Notes: generated by a model from the letters alone, not told the origin. DNA of 22,493 nucleotides from Ruminococcus sp. UBA4383 (GCA_002389995.1 DGRR01000210.1:1-22493), one strand, 5' to 3'. Positions 14,868 to 22,231 are shown, counted from the stretch's first letter. Made by a program: numbers and translations.

Positions 14868-15842
14868 ATGGCTGATACTTTATATATGGTAGTACCATGT
14901 TATAATGAACATGATGTACTCCCTGAAACTTCAAAGCGTCTTAAAGAAAAATATATATCTTTAAGAGAAAAAAATATTATATCCGACAAAAGCCGTATCG
15001 TATTTGTAAATGACGGCTCAAAGGACGATACATGGGATATAATATCAAAACTGCATGAGGAAGACCCGCATTTTTTTTCAGGAATATGCCTTTCACGCAA
15101 CTGTGGTCATCAGAATGCAGTCCTTGCAGGTCTTATGACTGTAAAGGATATATGTGATTTATCTATAACTATGGACGCTGATTTGCAGGACGATATAAAT
15201 GCAGTAGATGAAATGCTCGAAAGATATTATGAGGGAAATCAGGTCGTTTACGGCGTAAGAAGTGCAAGGAAAACAGATACTTTTTTCAAGAAATTCACAG
15301 CAGAAGGATTCTATAAGTTCATGAAAATAATGGGTGCGGACGTTGTATATAATCATGCGGATTATCGCCTTATGAGCAGGAGAGTGTTGCAGGAACTTTC
15401 GGGATATAAAGAAGTAAATCTTTTTCTGCGTGGAATGATACCGCTCATAGGATTCAAAAGCTGTAATGTCTATTATGAAAGAGCAGAACGTTTTGCAGGA
15501 GAAAGCAAATATCCGCTCAAAAAAATGATAGCCTTTGCAGTAAACGGTATAACTTCATTCAGTACAAAGCCCCTTAAATTAATAACATACCTCGGATTTA
15601 TAATGTTTATCGTGAGCATAATTGCATTTATATGGGCAGTAGTCGCAAAAGTCGGAGGATTTTCGGTACACGGCTGGTCAAGCACTATGGTTTCAATATG
15701 GCTTATAGGCGGGCTTCAGCTTTTATGTCTCGGAATAATAGGCGAATATGTCGGAAAGATATATGCGGAAGTCAAACAGCGTCCGAGATATATAGTTTCA
15801 GATTTCCTGAATGATGTTGAAAAAGAATTTATAAACAAATAA
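14868..15842 (+). CDS. GT2 family polyprenyl-phosphate glycosyltransferase (GtrB/DPM1-like)
   Basis: A 324-residue inner-membrane enzyme that transfers a sugar from a nucleotide donor, typically to undecaprenyl phosphate on the cytoplasmic face. It shows VVPCYNEHDVLPET at the start, FVNDGSKDDTWD (47-58), the metal-binding DADLQDD (103-109), RFAGESKYPLKKM (209-220) and two C-terminal TM segments (about 238-260 and 271-294), the standard GtrB/YkoT layout. The start at 14868 has GAGGTG 6 nt upstream. Its ribosome binding site follows directly on the terminator T-tract of the GH5 gene. A weak promoter-like pair (TTTACT 14781-14786, TATTCT 14804-14809, 17-bp spacer) lies inside the GH5 3' end. The sugar and the acceptor are unknown. 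Confidence 0.92.
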   Translation: MADTLYMVVPCYNEHDVLPETSKRLKEKYISLREKNIISDKSRIVFVNDGSKDDTWDIISKLHEEDPHFFSGICLSRNCGHQNAVLAGLMTVKDICDLSITMDADLQDDINAVDEMLERYYEGNQVVYGVRSARKTDTFFKKFTAEGFYKFMKIMGADVVYNHADYRLMSRRVLQELSGYKEVNLFLRGMIPLIGFKSCNVYYERAERFAGESKYPLKKMIAFAVNGITSFSTKPLKLITYLGFIMFIVSIIAFIWAVVAKVGGFSVHGWSSTMVSIWLIGGLQLLCLGIIGEYVGKIYAEVKQRPRYIVSDFLNDVEKEFINK

Positions 15843-15875
15843 AATACCCTTGCTTTTTCGGCAAGGGTATTTTTT
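15842..15875. terminator. Bidirectional terminator between convergent genes
   Basis: A 12-bp perfect stem (15842-15853 with 15861-15872, core ATACCCTTGC) and a 7-nt loop. T-rich tracts follow in both directions (TTTTTT on plus; TTTTATTTG on minus). It serves the GT2 gene and the minus-strand glutamine-synthetase-like operon. Confidence 0.92.
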
Positions 15876-17073
15876 ACATATTCTGATTGATTATATCATA
15901 GAGCATATCAAATATCATAAGTCCTGCGGCGGCAACAAATGCCCATGAACCACAGGCTACTCTGTAACCTCTTGAAGCCTGCTGAGGTGTGGTGGAGGGG
16001 ATTCTGTTAGATGCCCTGAATACAAACAGCATTATAAGTCCGAGTATTGCGGAAACTATGCACACCATATTGATTATGAACTGTATTTTTATGTCTGCTG
16101 ATGAAGTTTCGGATATTGCGGAAGATACTGAATTTATGAACATATGAACTATTACGGAGGGAATTATTGAGCCGTGTTTGAGTGTGATATGTGCAAGGAA
16201 TATTCCCAGTATAAAGGCAAGAATAAACTGCGGAACATTTCCGTGTGTCATTCCGAAGAAAAATGCTGATGCAAATATTGCGAATTTCTGATTTGCCTTT
16301 GAGAAAGTCCGCAGAATCATTCCTCTGAAAAAAATTTCCTCTGTTATGGGTGCGATAATGCAGTCATAAAACAGCATTACTGTATATCCGAGGGTAGTCT
16401 GTGCGATTCCGCTCATATTTGAGGAAGTTACAGACCAGCCGTACTGACTGAAAATATCAGATATTCCGACTGATATATAGTATGAGATATACCACAGGAA
16501 AAATCCTATCATGCAGTACCGGACGGCATCAGAGAAAGAGAAATCATTTGTCCTGATGAGAGATGTATAGCGTATGCCTGCACGTTTCATGCCTATTGAG
16601 GCAAAGAGAAGATTTCCTGAAAGATATATCAGCGTATTCAGCCCCACAATAATTGAAGAGCCTTTCATATACGCATATATGCTTGCCTGACTTGCATCAG
16701 GGGAGGACTTTGACATGAAAAAAAGCATAACAGTTATTATGAGGTATGCAAGAATTTCAACAAAGAAGTAATGGAATATCATGCATGAACCGCCTATTGA
16801 GTAGAATTTCCGAAGTTTTTTTCTTTCGTCATAAGCAGGTTCAAGGGGCAGGCTGAAACCTGCTTCTTCAACTCTTGGTTCTATTTTTGAATAGTCACCG
16901 TTGAAATATTTATAGTCGGTAGGATTTCCGAAGGGGTCGAATTTATTTTTTATTTTATATTTCCCTTCTGTTTCTCTTTTTTCGAGTTCTTCATTGAGGC
17001 GGATAATTTCCTGATTGAGGATACTTATTTCCGCTCTGTACTGCTGTTCGGAAGATATATTGTTGTCGGTCAT
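15874..17073 (-). CDS. CPBP-family intramembrane metalloprotease-like protein
   Basis: A 399-residue polytopic membrane protein of the CPBP (Abi/CAAX protease) family. The N-terminus has a short coiled-coil-like helix (about 8-36) and a hydrophilic cytoplasmic segment to about residue 90, followed by eight or so TM segments. The family motifs are intact: EEIFFRG (Glu245, Glu246, Arg250), FFFGMTH (His277) and HMFIN (His310, Asn314). These residues are thought to form the active site, so the protein is probably catalytic, but CPBP substrates are rarely known. A strong AAAGGAGG precedes the ATG at 17073. It is the last gene of a four-gene operon, 27 nt after the kinase gene, and ends inside the bidirectional terminator. 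Confidence 0.9.
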   Translation of the reverse strand: MTDNNISSEQQYRAEISILNQEIIRLNEELEKRETEGKYKIKNKFDPFGNPTDYKYFNGDYSKIEPRVEEAGFSLPLEPAYDERKKLRKFYSIGGSCMIFHYFFVEILAYLIITVMLFFMSKSSPDASQASIYAYMKGSSIIVGLNTLIYLSGNLLFASIGMKRAGIRYTSLIRTNDFSFSDAVRYCMIGFFLWYISYYISVGISDIFSQYGWSVTSSNMSGIAQTTLGYTVMLFYDCIIAPITEEIFFRGMILRTFSKANQKFAIFASAFFFGMTHGNVPQFILAFILGIFLAHITLKHGSIIPSVIVHMFINSVSSAISETSSADIKIQFIINMVCIVSAILGLIMLFVFRASNRIPSTTPQQASRGYRVACGSWAFVAAAGLMIFDMLYDIINQNM

Positions 17074-17100
17074 ATTTTTCCTCCTTTCTTTCGGGGAGTA

Positions 17101-17937
17101 TTATGCCTTTATATATTCGATGAGTTTTTCTATGCAGGGTTCAAAACAGCTTCCGTACCACATTTCGTCTATTTCGGGGAGAGTTTTTTCGATGCAGTCG
17201 GCGGTATAGTTTACAGAAATATCAATAGCCTGCTGAATATTTTTTCCGAGGGCTACTGCGCCTGTGAAAACGCTTGAAAATATATCGCCTGTGCCGTGGA
17301 CGCTGACATCTATCTGATTTCTGAAAGAGAAATAGAACTTGTCGTTTACAGAATCATATGCAGCCGCACCCTGTTTTTTGTCATCAAAATGAACGCCTGT
17401 GAGTACGGGGACTTTACAGCCGAGCTGAGCGAGTTTACGGAGGATATTTTTTGCATATTCCTCGTCATAGTCCTCTGTATAGGGGATATTGAGCAGGAAT
17501 GAAGCCTCTGTCATATTCGGGATAATATAGTCGGCTTTGGCGCACAGTTCAGCCATTTTTCCGACAAAATCCTTTGTGAATCCCGTGTAGAGCTGACCGC
17601 CGTCCGCCATTGCGGGGTCAACTACGATGAAATTGTCGTCTGTTCTGAAATCGTCAAAAAATTCCGATACAATGTCTATCTGTTTTTCAGAGCCGAGATA
17701 ACCTGTATATATTCCGCAGAATTTAAGTTTAAGGTGTTTCCAGTGTTCGGCTATGAGGGGGATATCATCTGTGAGGTCACGGAATGTAAAATTTTTGAAT
17801 CCGCCTGTATGTGTTGAAAGAACTGCGGTAGGGATAACGGCAGTTTCTATTCCCATGGCTGAAATTATGGGAAGTGCGGCAGTGAGTGAACATTTTCCGT
17901 AACAGGAAATATCCTGAATTGTAACGATTTTCTTCAT
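17101..17937 (-). CDS. Pyridoxamine/pyridoxal kinase (ribokinase superfamily)
   Basis: A 278-residue cytoplasmic kinase that phosphorylates B6 vitamers for pyridoxal phosphate salvage. It opens with VTIQDISCYGKCSL, the signature start of PdxY/PdxK-type enzymes. It has PTAVLSTHTGGF (36-47), GYLGS (79-83), VVDPAMADGGQLY (105-117), PNMTEASFL (140-148), LTGVH (179-183) and the catalytic GTGD anion hole and base (215-218). AAAGGAG precedes the ATG at 17937. It starts 12 nt after the ANTAR regulator gene, in the same operon as the glutamine-synthetase-like gene. PLP is the cofactor of transaminases, which may explain the link to nitrogen metabolism (inference). Confidence 0.92.
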   Translation of the reverse strand: MKKIVTIQDISCYGKCSLTAALPIISAMGIETAVIPTAVLSTHTGGFKNFTFRDLTDDIPLIAEHWKHLKLKFCGIYTGYLGSEKQIDIVSEFFDDFRTDDNFIVVDPAMADGGQLYTGFTKDFVGKMAELCAKADYIIPNMTEASFLLNIPYTEDYDEEYAKNILRKLAQLGCKVPVLTGVHFDDKKQGAAAYDSVNDKFYFSFRNQIDVSVHGTGDIFSSVFTGAVALGKNIQQAIDISVNYTADCIEKTLPEIDEMWYGSCFEPCIEKLIEYIKA

Positions 17938-17949
17938 TTTTTATCTCCT

Positions 17950-18507
17950 TTATTTTTCATAGGTTTCGATTATATGGGCGGCGACTTCTTTTCTTGTATG
18001 TCTTGTATTCATCGCCTGTTTTTCGATATATTTATGAGCCTGCGGTTCGGTAAAGCGCAGATATTTCATCAGTATGCTCTTAGCCCTGTTGATGAGGCGC
18101 ATTTCGTCTATTTTTGTGAGGAGGGAAGAATTTTCCTTTTTCATACCTGTAAGGCGCATTTTATTTTCATAGACGAGTTTGACGGCATTTGCCATGACCT
18201 GACGGCTGACAGGATTCTGGAGGACGGTAATTCCGTAATAGGTTAATTTGTCTGATATTTCGTCAAAGACTCCGCTGCTGCAAATGAATATTATTCCTGC
18301 GGAAGTATTCATGGCGGCGGTTTCGGCGAGTTCATGACCAAATTCATCGGGCAGGGGAGAATTTATGATAATTATATCGGGCTGGGGGTCTGAGGCAATC
18401 ATTCTTCTTGTTTCGTTTCCGCTTGACAGTGAAGTTACTTTGAAGCCGTCATTTTTAAGAATCTGCTGTAAAGAATTTTCATTTGATACGATAAAAGCTT
18501 TTTTCAT
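17950..18507 (-). CDS. ANTAR-domain antitermination regulator with degenerate receiver
   Basis: A 185-residue cytoplasmic regulator. Residues 1-110 have a receiver-like fold pattern. The usual Asp pair near residues 8-10 is SNE, the phospho-acceptor position is Asn49 (in IIIINSPLPDEFG) and the conserved Lys before Pro is Asn98 (in QNPVS), so phosphorylation is unlikely. After a coiled-coil linker (about 112-136) comes an ANTAR domain (about 137-185: RLINRAKSILMKYLRFTEPQAHKYIEKQAM), which binds paired RNA hairpins and prevents termination in AmiR/NasR/EutV-type systems. The gene lies 12 nt downstream of the glutamine-synthetase-like gene, with AGGA before its ATG. Its RNA target is not evident in the window. 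The signal probably comes through protein contact or a small ligand rather than a kinase (inference). Confidence 0.9.
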   Translation of the reverse strand: MKKAFIVSNENSLQQILKNDGFKVTSLSSGNETRRMIASDPQPDIIIINSPLPDEFGHELAETAAMNTSAGIIFICSSGVFDEISDKLTYYGITVLQNPVSRQVMANAVKLVYENKMRLTGMKKENSSLLTKIDEMRLINRAKSILMKYLRFTEPQAHKYIEKQAMNTRHTRKEVAAHIIETYEK

Positions 18508-18519
18508 ATAATAATCCTG

Positions 18520-19815
18520 TTAAACGAATTTGAAGTATGTATTTTCTTCAAAAAGTTCCTTATTGTCTGCGAGATTATAGAGGGAGATTATATTTGCGGT
18601 ATGTTCAAAGAATTTTGAATATATTTCTTCGGGAAGATTTTTCTTTACAAAATCGCTGTTTTCGGCTATGGCTGCGGCTTCGGCAAGAGAGGAGGGGAGG
18701 GGCTGAAATTCTGAATGTTCACGGCTGTTCTTCATAGTTTTCTCCATAAGTGAGCAGTCGCCTGATTTTATACCCTCCATACCTGCGGCAAGAATAAGTT
18801 TAAAGGCTATATACGGGTTACAGCAGGCATCAGCGGAGCGTATTTCTATTTTCGGGACGGCTGATGTTATTCTGGGGATTCTTATGAGCTGTGAGCGGTT
18901 TTCATATGACCAGTTGACATATCTTGGTGCATAGCCTATTCCGAAACGCTTGTATGAATTTGTGGTGCAGTTGAGAAAGGCTGTTATCTCGCATATTCTG
19001 CGGAGTATTCCCGAAATGAAGCATTTGCCTTCGGAGGGCATATTTTCGGGGGAATTTCCGAAAATACAGCTTCCGTTTTTCTTTATGCCGAGGGAGATAT
19101 TCAGTGCGCTTCCGTGGTCATCGGGGAGGGGTTTGGGCATGAATGATGCAAACAGACCGTTCTGAGCCGCAATTGATTTGACGACAGTTTTATAATGTAC
19201 CATATTGTCTGCGGCGGTGACGGGTTCATTTTCATGAAATTCAATTTCATTCTGGGCAGGACCGTGCTTATGGCAGGAACTTTTCGGAGCGAGTCCCATT
19301 TCTTCGAGGGAAAGACATATTTCACGCCTTGGATTTTCGCATTTGTCGAGGGGAGCAACATCAAGATATCCGCCGTTGTCGTGGGGCTTTTTGGTAGGGA
19401 TACCGTTTTCGTCAAGTTCAAAGAGATAAAATTCGCATTTTGTACCCATTTCGCAGGAATAACCGTCAAGTCTCAGGGAGTTCATATAATTTATCAGATG
19501 AGTTCTCATATCACAGCAGTAGTCTGTGCCGTCAGTATTTTTAAGACTGCAAAAGAATCTCACAACTCTGCCCGATTTGGGTCGCCACGGCAGTACCGAA
19601 AGCGTGGATATGTCAGGGACAAGAAGCAGGTCAGAACATGAACTGTCAAAATATGAAGCGTCAAAAGGTATTCCAAAACTGAAAGCTTTATGGAGTTCAT
19701 TGGGCATAATGGCGATATTTTTGAGGTTTCCGAAAATATCGCAGAATGTAAGACGTATAAATTTTACATCGTTTTCTTCTACAAAATTGAGTATCTCCTT
19801 CGGAGAAAAGCTCAT
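18520..19815 (-). CDS. Glutamine-synthetase-like protein with degenerate active site
   Basis: A 431-residue class-I glutamine synthetase homologue. The fold is recognisable throughout: LTFCDIFGNLKNI (22-34), FDASYFD (51-57), FMPKPL (225-230), NSYKR (286-290), NRSQLIRIP (306-314), KIEIRSADACCNPYIAF (322-338). By eye alignment with Salmonella/Bacillus GlnA several invariant residues are changed. Metal ligand Glu129 is Lys126 (in GTKCEF), Glu212 is Lys183 (in CHKHGPAQNE), His269 is Asn239 (in HGSALN), and the flap Glu327 is deleted (GYAPRY for GYEAP). Equivalents of Glu131, Glu220, Glu357, Arg321, Arg339 and Arg359 remain. ATP-dependent amidation therefore looks doubtful; a sensor or altered-specificity role is likely. 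The start at 19815 has AAAGGAAG upstream; an in-frame ATG 20 codons further (19875) lies above the promoter start point. Normal GlnA is about 440-470 residues. Confidence 0.88.
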   Translation of the reverse strand: MSFSPKEILNFVEENDVKFIRLTFCDIFGNLKNIAIMPNELHKAFSFGIPFDASYFDSSCSDLLLVPDISTLSVLPWRPKSGRVVRFFCSLKNTDGTDYCCDMRTHLINYMNSLRLDGYSCEMGTKCEFYLFELDENGIPTKKPHDNGGYLDVAPLDKCENPRREICLSLEEMGLAPKSSCHKHGPAQNEIEFHENEPVTAADNMVHYKTVVKSIAAQNGLFASFMPKPLPDDHGSALNISLGIKKNGSCIFGNSPENMPSEGKCFISGILRRICEITAFLNCTTNSYKRFGIGYAPRYVNWSYENRSQLIRIPRITSAVPKIEIRSADACCNPYIAFKLILAAGMEGIKSGDCSLMEKTMKNSREHSEFQPLPSSLAEAAAIAENSDFVKKNLPEEIYSKFFEHTANIISLYNLADNKELFEENTYFKFV

Positions 19816-19866
19816 ACTCAGCACTTCCTTTATCATTAATAAAACCGTGTAAAACGTATCACTACA

Positions 19867-19895
19867 ATTATACATTATTTTCTTAAAAATGTAAA
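19867..19895 (-). promoter_or_regulatory. Sigma-A promoter of the glutamine-synthetase-like operon
   Basis: On the minus strand there is a -35 TTTACA (19890-19895), a 17-bp spacer and a perfect -10 TATAAT (19867-19872). The predicted start is near 19860, leaving a leader of about 45 nt. That is too short for the two-hairpin ANTAR target plus terminator, so this operon is probably not autoregulated by antitermination at its own leader. Confidence 0.8.
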
Positions 19896-19975
19896 TAGCT
19901 TTTTAATTAAAATTTGCATCTGAATAATCAGTTTTTGGACAGGGGAAATTTTATACAGAAATTTTAAAAAAACTC

Positions 19976-20004
19976 TGGACAAATGTATTATTTCATGATA
20001 TAAT
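19976..20004 (+). promoter_or_regulatory. Sigma-A promoter of the zinc-ribbon gene and possibly tRNA-Leu
   Basis: -35 TGGACA (19976-19981), 17-bp spacer and perfect -10 TATAAT (19999-20004). Transcription would begin near 20011, about 26 nt before the gene. Confidence 0.8.
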
Positions 20005-20036
20005 ATTATGTAGAGTTATTTTTTTGAGGTGATTTT

Positions 20037-20411
20037 ATGGATTTCTTCTCTATATTCAAGGGCGGAAAATATTTCGATAAGAATATACAGCCAAAATGTG
20101 ATTACTGTCAGTTCGGCAGACGTACAAAGGACGGAAATAAAGTTCTCTGCGAAAAAAGAGGTATGACAGACAGAGAGTTTTCATGCGGAAAATTTGTATA
20201 TTCCCCGCTGAAACGTATCCCCGTTAAACAGCTAAATTTCGTCGGAAGCCTTGCAGATGAGGATATATATATCGAATCAATGGGCGATAAAGCCGAAAAA
20301 GACGAGGATATCGCAAAAAAATCCGCCAAAAAAGCAGAACCTAAAAAGTCTGAAAATGCTCCCGATTCCAATAATACTGCGAAAAAGGACGATACAAAAC
20401 AAGGTGAATGA
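20037..20411 (+). CDS. Small four-cysteine zinc-ribbon-like protein with Lys-rich tail
   Basis: A 124-residue cytoplasmic protein I do not recognise. The N-terminal 60 residues hold four cysteines in the pattern CxxC-x13-C-x11-C (Cys21, Cys24, Cys38, Cys50; CDYCQFG, VLCEKRGM, SCGKF), which could bind zinc. FVYSPLKR follows. After about residue 80 the sequence turns into a Lys/Glu/Asp-rich, probably disordered tail. The first residues MDFFSIFKGG suggest a short hydrophobic helix. GAGGTG precedes the ATG, and the gene has a good promoter. It lies 54 nt upstream of tRNA-Leu on the same strand. Small proteins with this shape are common near tRNA genes in Clostridia by my recollection, but no function is known to me. 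Confidence 0.8.
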   Translation: MDFFSIFKGGKYFDKNIQPKCDYCQFGRRTKDGNKVLCEKRGMTDREFSCGKFVYSPLKRIPVKQLNFVGSLADEDIYIESMGDKAEKDEDIAKKSAKKAEPKKSENAPDSNNTAKKDDTKQGE

Positions 20412-20438
20412 TATCTTTGATTTGCCTGAAAAATTTTC

Positions 20439-20459
20439 GTGCCGTTTGTATAACGGTAC
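20439..20459 (+). other. Stem-loop between zinc-ribbon gene and tRNA-Leu
   Basis: GTGCCGTT (20439-20446) pairs with AACGGTAC (20452-20459) around a TGTAT loop, with one G-T pair. No T-tract follows, so it is not a typical terminator. It ends 6 nt before the tRNA and could guide processing of a shared transcript. The loop region also contains TATAAC (20449-20454), a possible -10 for the tRNA with no good -35. Confidence 0.5.
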
Positions 20460-20465
20460 GTTCAT

Positions 20466-20550
20466 GCGGGTGTGGTGAAACTGGCAGACACGCAAGATTT
20501 AGGTTCTTGTGCCGTAAGGTGTGCAGGTTCAAGTCCTGTCACCCGCACCA
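20466..20550 (+). tRNA. tRNA-Leu (anticodon UAG)
   Basis: An 85-nt class II tRNA. The acceptor stem GCGGGTG pairs with CACCCGC, followed by A and an encoded CCA. The anticodon stem is CAAGA/TCTTG with loop TTTAGGT, giving anticodon UAG (20500-20502), which reads CUA and other CUN codons. A long variable arm and the T-arm GCAGG-TTCAAGT-CCTGT are present. Confidence 0.97.
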
Positions 20551-20556
20551 ATTTAT

Positions 20557-20589
20557 AAAAAATCCCCCTTCTGACAGGGGGATTTTTTT
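20557..20589. terminator. Bidirectional terminator after tRNA-Leu and the MATE gene
   Basis: AAAAAATCCCCC (to 20568) pairs with GGGGGATTTTT (from 20577) around an 8-nt TTCTGACA loop, followed by T's on the plus strand and a matching A/T-rich tract for the minus strand. The stop codon of the minus-strand MATE gene lies in the T-tract, so the hairpin follows both transcripts. Confidence 0.92.
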
Positions 20590-21934
20590 ACCAGCGTCCC
20601 GAAAAATATCTTATCATCGTCCTGCGCCTTTTAATCATGTAGTATATGTATATTATGACTGAAATTATCATCGTTGAAAGTTCAGCCGCAGGAATTGTAA
20701 GCCATAAGCCGTCCATTCCCCTCGATTCAGACAGTACAAACAAAAGCGGTATGACAAAAATCGTTCCCCTTAAAAGAGATATTGTCTGTGCATGGACAGG
20801 CAGTTCCCTTGAATTGAAATATACCGACAATATCGAATTTATCGCCATGAAAGGCATATACAGAAAATACAGTTTCAGTCCGTTTTCGGCTATTTTCTGG
20901 AGTTGTATGTCATTATTGCCGTTGAAAAGATTAACTATCAGTTCTCTGAATAAATACATTCCCGAATATCCTCCGCCTGCAATGACAAGCGAAAGAATAA
21001 CTGACCAGCGTAAAACCGCACGCATTTCTCTTTCGCTGTCCTCACCATGAAGTTTACACATGAGAGGCTGGACACCTGTCCCTATACCATTGAATATAGC
21101 CGTTACTACTATTGCAGTGTTGGCTATTACGCCATATGCGGCAATACCTGTGTTACCTGTAAGGCGGTATATGGCGGAATTGAAAAGTGCTATCACAATA
21201 CCGCCCGAAATTTCCGTGACAAATGAATGAAATCCGAGAGAAATTATATTTTTAATCATTTTCCATGACGGAGGCATTTTTTTAAGTCCGAAAGTATTCC
21301 ACCTGAAAATAAAATGGAAACTCATTATTATAAGGCTTATCAGCGGAGATATGCAGGTAGCCAGCGCAGCACCGAACATTCCCATATTTTTTTCAATTAT
21401 AAATTCATAGTCAAGCACTAAATTATAAAAATTTGAGAAAAGCATCGCAAATGTCGCAAGTTTCGGAGCTGAATCATTTCTCATAAAACATACAGTCAGA
21501 TTGTTTATAAGAAATGCAGGCGAAAATAAAAGCACCATTTTCAGATAACTGTGTGCCATATCAAATATTTTTTCATCTGCACCGAGCAGCATTGTGAATT
21601 GTTTTGAGAAAAATATCCCGATAATTTCAAATACAGCGGCTATCATCATGAGAGATAAAAATGCGTTTGTATATATTTTATACGTTTCGTTTCTGTTTGT
21701 ACTGCTGTATACTATTGAAAAGAGACTTCCTCCGCCCATTCCGAACATAAGTCCGAATCCGTTTATGAAATTGAATACGGGCAGACAGAGATTCAAAGCG
21801 GCAAGTCCGTCTGCGCCCATGCCTTTTGCTATAAAAAATGTATCTGCCAGTATGTATATTGACATTCCGACAGAACTTATTATATTGAGCAGGGTATATT
21901 TAAAAAAATCCCTGCGTAGATGATTTGTGTTCAT
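20588..21934 (-). CDS. MATE-family multidrug efflux transporter (MepA-like)
   Basis: A 448-residue inner-membrane transporter with about 12 TM segments in two related halves. The N-terminal half has FFKYTLLNIISSVGMSIYIL, DTFFIAKGMGADGLAALNLCLP and GGGSLFSI, and the second half repeats the fold from about residue 230 (FVTEISGGIVIALFNSAIY, GIAAYGVIANTAI, GIGTGVQPLM). This pattern is typical of the MepA branch of MATE antiporters, which expel cationic drugs using Na+ or H+ gradients. The length is normal for the family. AAGGAAG lies 6 nt before the ATG at 21934. It stands alone, divergent from gdhA. The substrate is unknown. Confidence 0.94.
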   Translation of the reverse strand: MNTNHLRRDFFKYTLLNIISSVGMSIYILADTFFIAKGMGADGLAALNLCLPVFNFINGFGLMFGMGGGSLFSIVYSSTNRNETYKIYTNAFLSLMMIAAVFEIIGIFFSKQFTMLLGADEKIFDMAHSYLKMVLLFSPAFLINNLTVCFMRNDSAPKLATFAMLFSNFYNLVLDYEFIIEKNMGMFGAALATCISPLISLIIMSFHFIFRWNTFGLKKMPPSWKMIKNIISLGFHSFVTEISGGIVIALFNSAIYRLTGNTGIAAYGVIANTAIVVTAIFNGIGTGVQPLMCKLHGEDSEREMRAVLRWSVILSLVIAGGGYSGMYLFRELIVNLFNGNNDIQLQKIAENGLKLYFLYMPFMAINSILSVYFNSRELPVHAQTISLLRGTIFVIPLLFVLSESRGMDGLWLTIPAAELSTMIISVIIYIYYMIKRRRTMIRYFSGRW

Positions 21935-21997
21935 TTATATCTTCCTTATTTAAAATCGTCAGATTTGCGCTTTATCCCATTACGCAATTTTCCTCTT

Positions 21998-22006
21998 ATT
22001 ATAACA
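21998..22006 (-). promoter_or_regulatory. Extended -10 promoter of the MATE gene
   Basis: On the minus strand TGTTATAAT is a perfect TGnTATAAT extended -10 with TATAAT at 21998-22003. No good -35 is visible 17 bp upstream, which extended -10 promoters tolerate. The leader to the start is about 55 nt and holds a weak TTGCG/CGCAA inverted repeat (21965-21969 with 21983-21987). Confidence 0.6.
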
Positions 22007-22202
22007 TAAATTTTTTCCAAAATAAACAATTTTTACAATATTCAGCGTTTTGACGGAAAATTTATTTATTTTTAGCATTTTTACATAAATTTGAAGTTAT
22101 CCTCAGCAAACAATATTTCGTTAATATAAATAAATTACGCTGTTTATAATTGTGAATAATCACGGAAATACGGGGAATTTATAAAATTTATCCGTTTTCC
22201 TA
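22007..22202. other. AT-rich divergent intergenic stretch upstream of gdhA
   Basis: Part of the 344-nt gap between the MATE gene and gdhA. It is very AT-rich, with no coding signal on either strand. I see no riboswitch-like or paired ANTAR-type hairpins in it. Apart from the two promoters and the small leader hairpin listed separately I see nothing definite here. Confidence 0.5.
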
Positions 22203-22231
22203 TTGCAAAATTATTTTCAAGGTGCTATAAT
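22203..22231 (+). promoter_or_regulatory. Extended -10 promoter of gdhA
   Basis: A -35-like TTGCAA (22203-22208), 17-bp spacer and a perfect extended -10 TGCTATAAT (TATAAT at 22226-22231). Transcription would start near 22238, leaving a leader of about 40 nt. Confidence 0.8.

Noticed and set aside
19816..19860. ANTAR-type antiterminator hairpins in the leader of the GS-like operon
   Set aside because: The leader is about 45 nt and shows no paired hairpins or terminator.
21965..21987. TTGCG/CGCAA inverted repeat in the MATE leader as an operator or riboswitch
   Set aside because: Five pairs with a 13-nt spacer; too weak to call.
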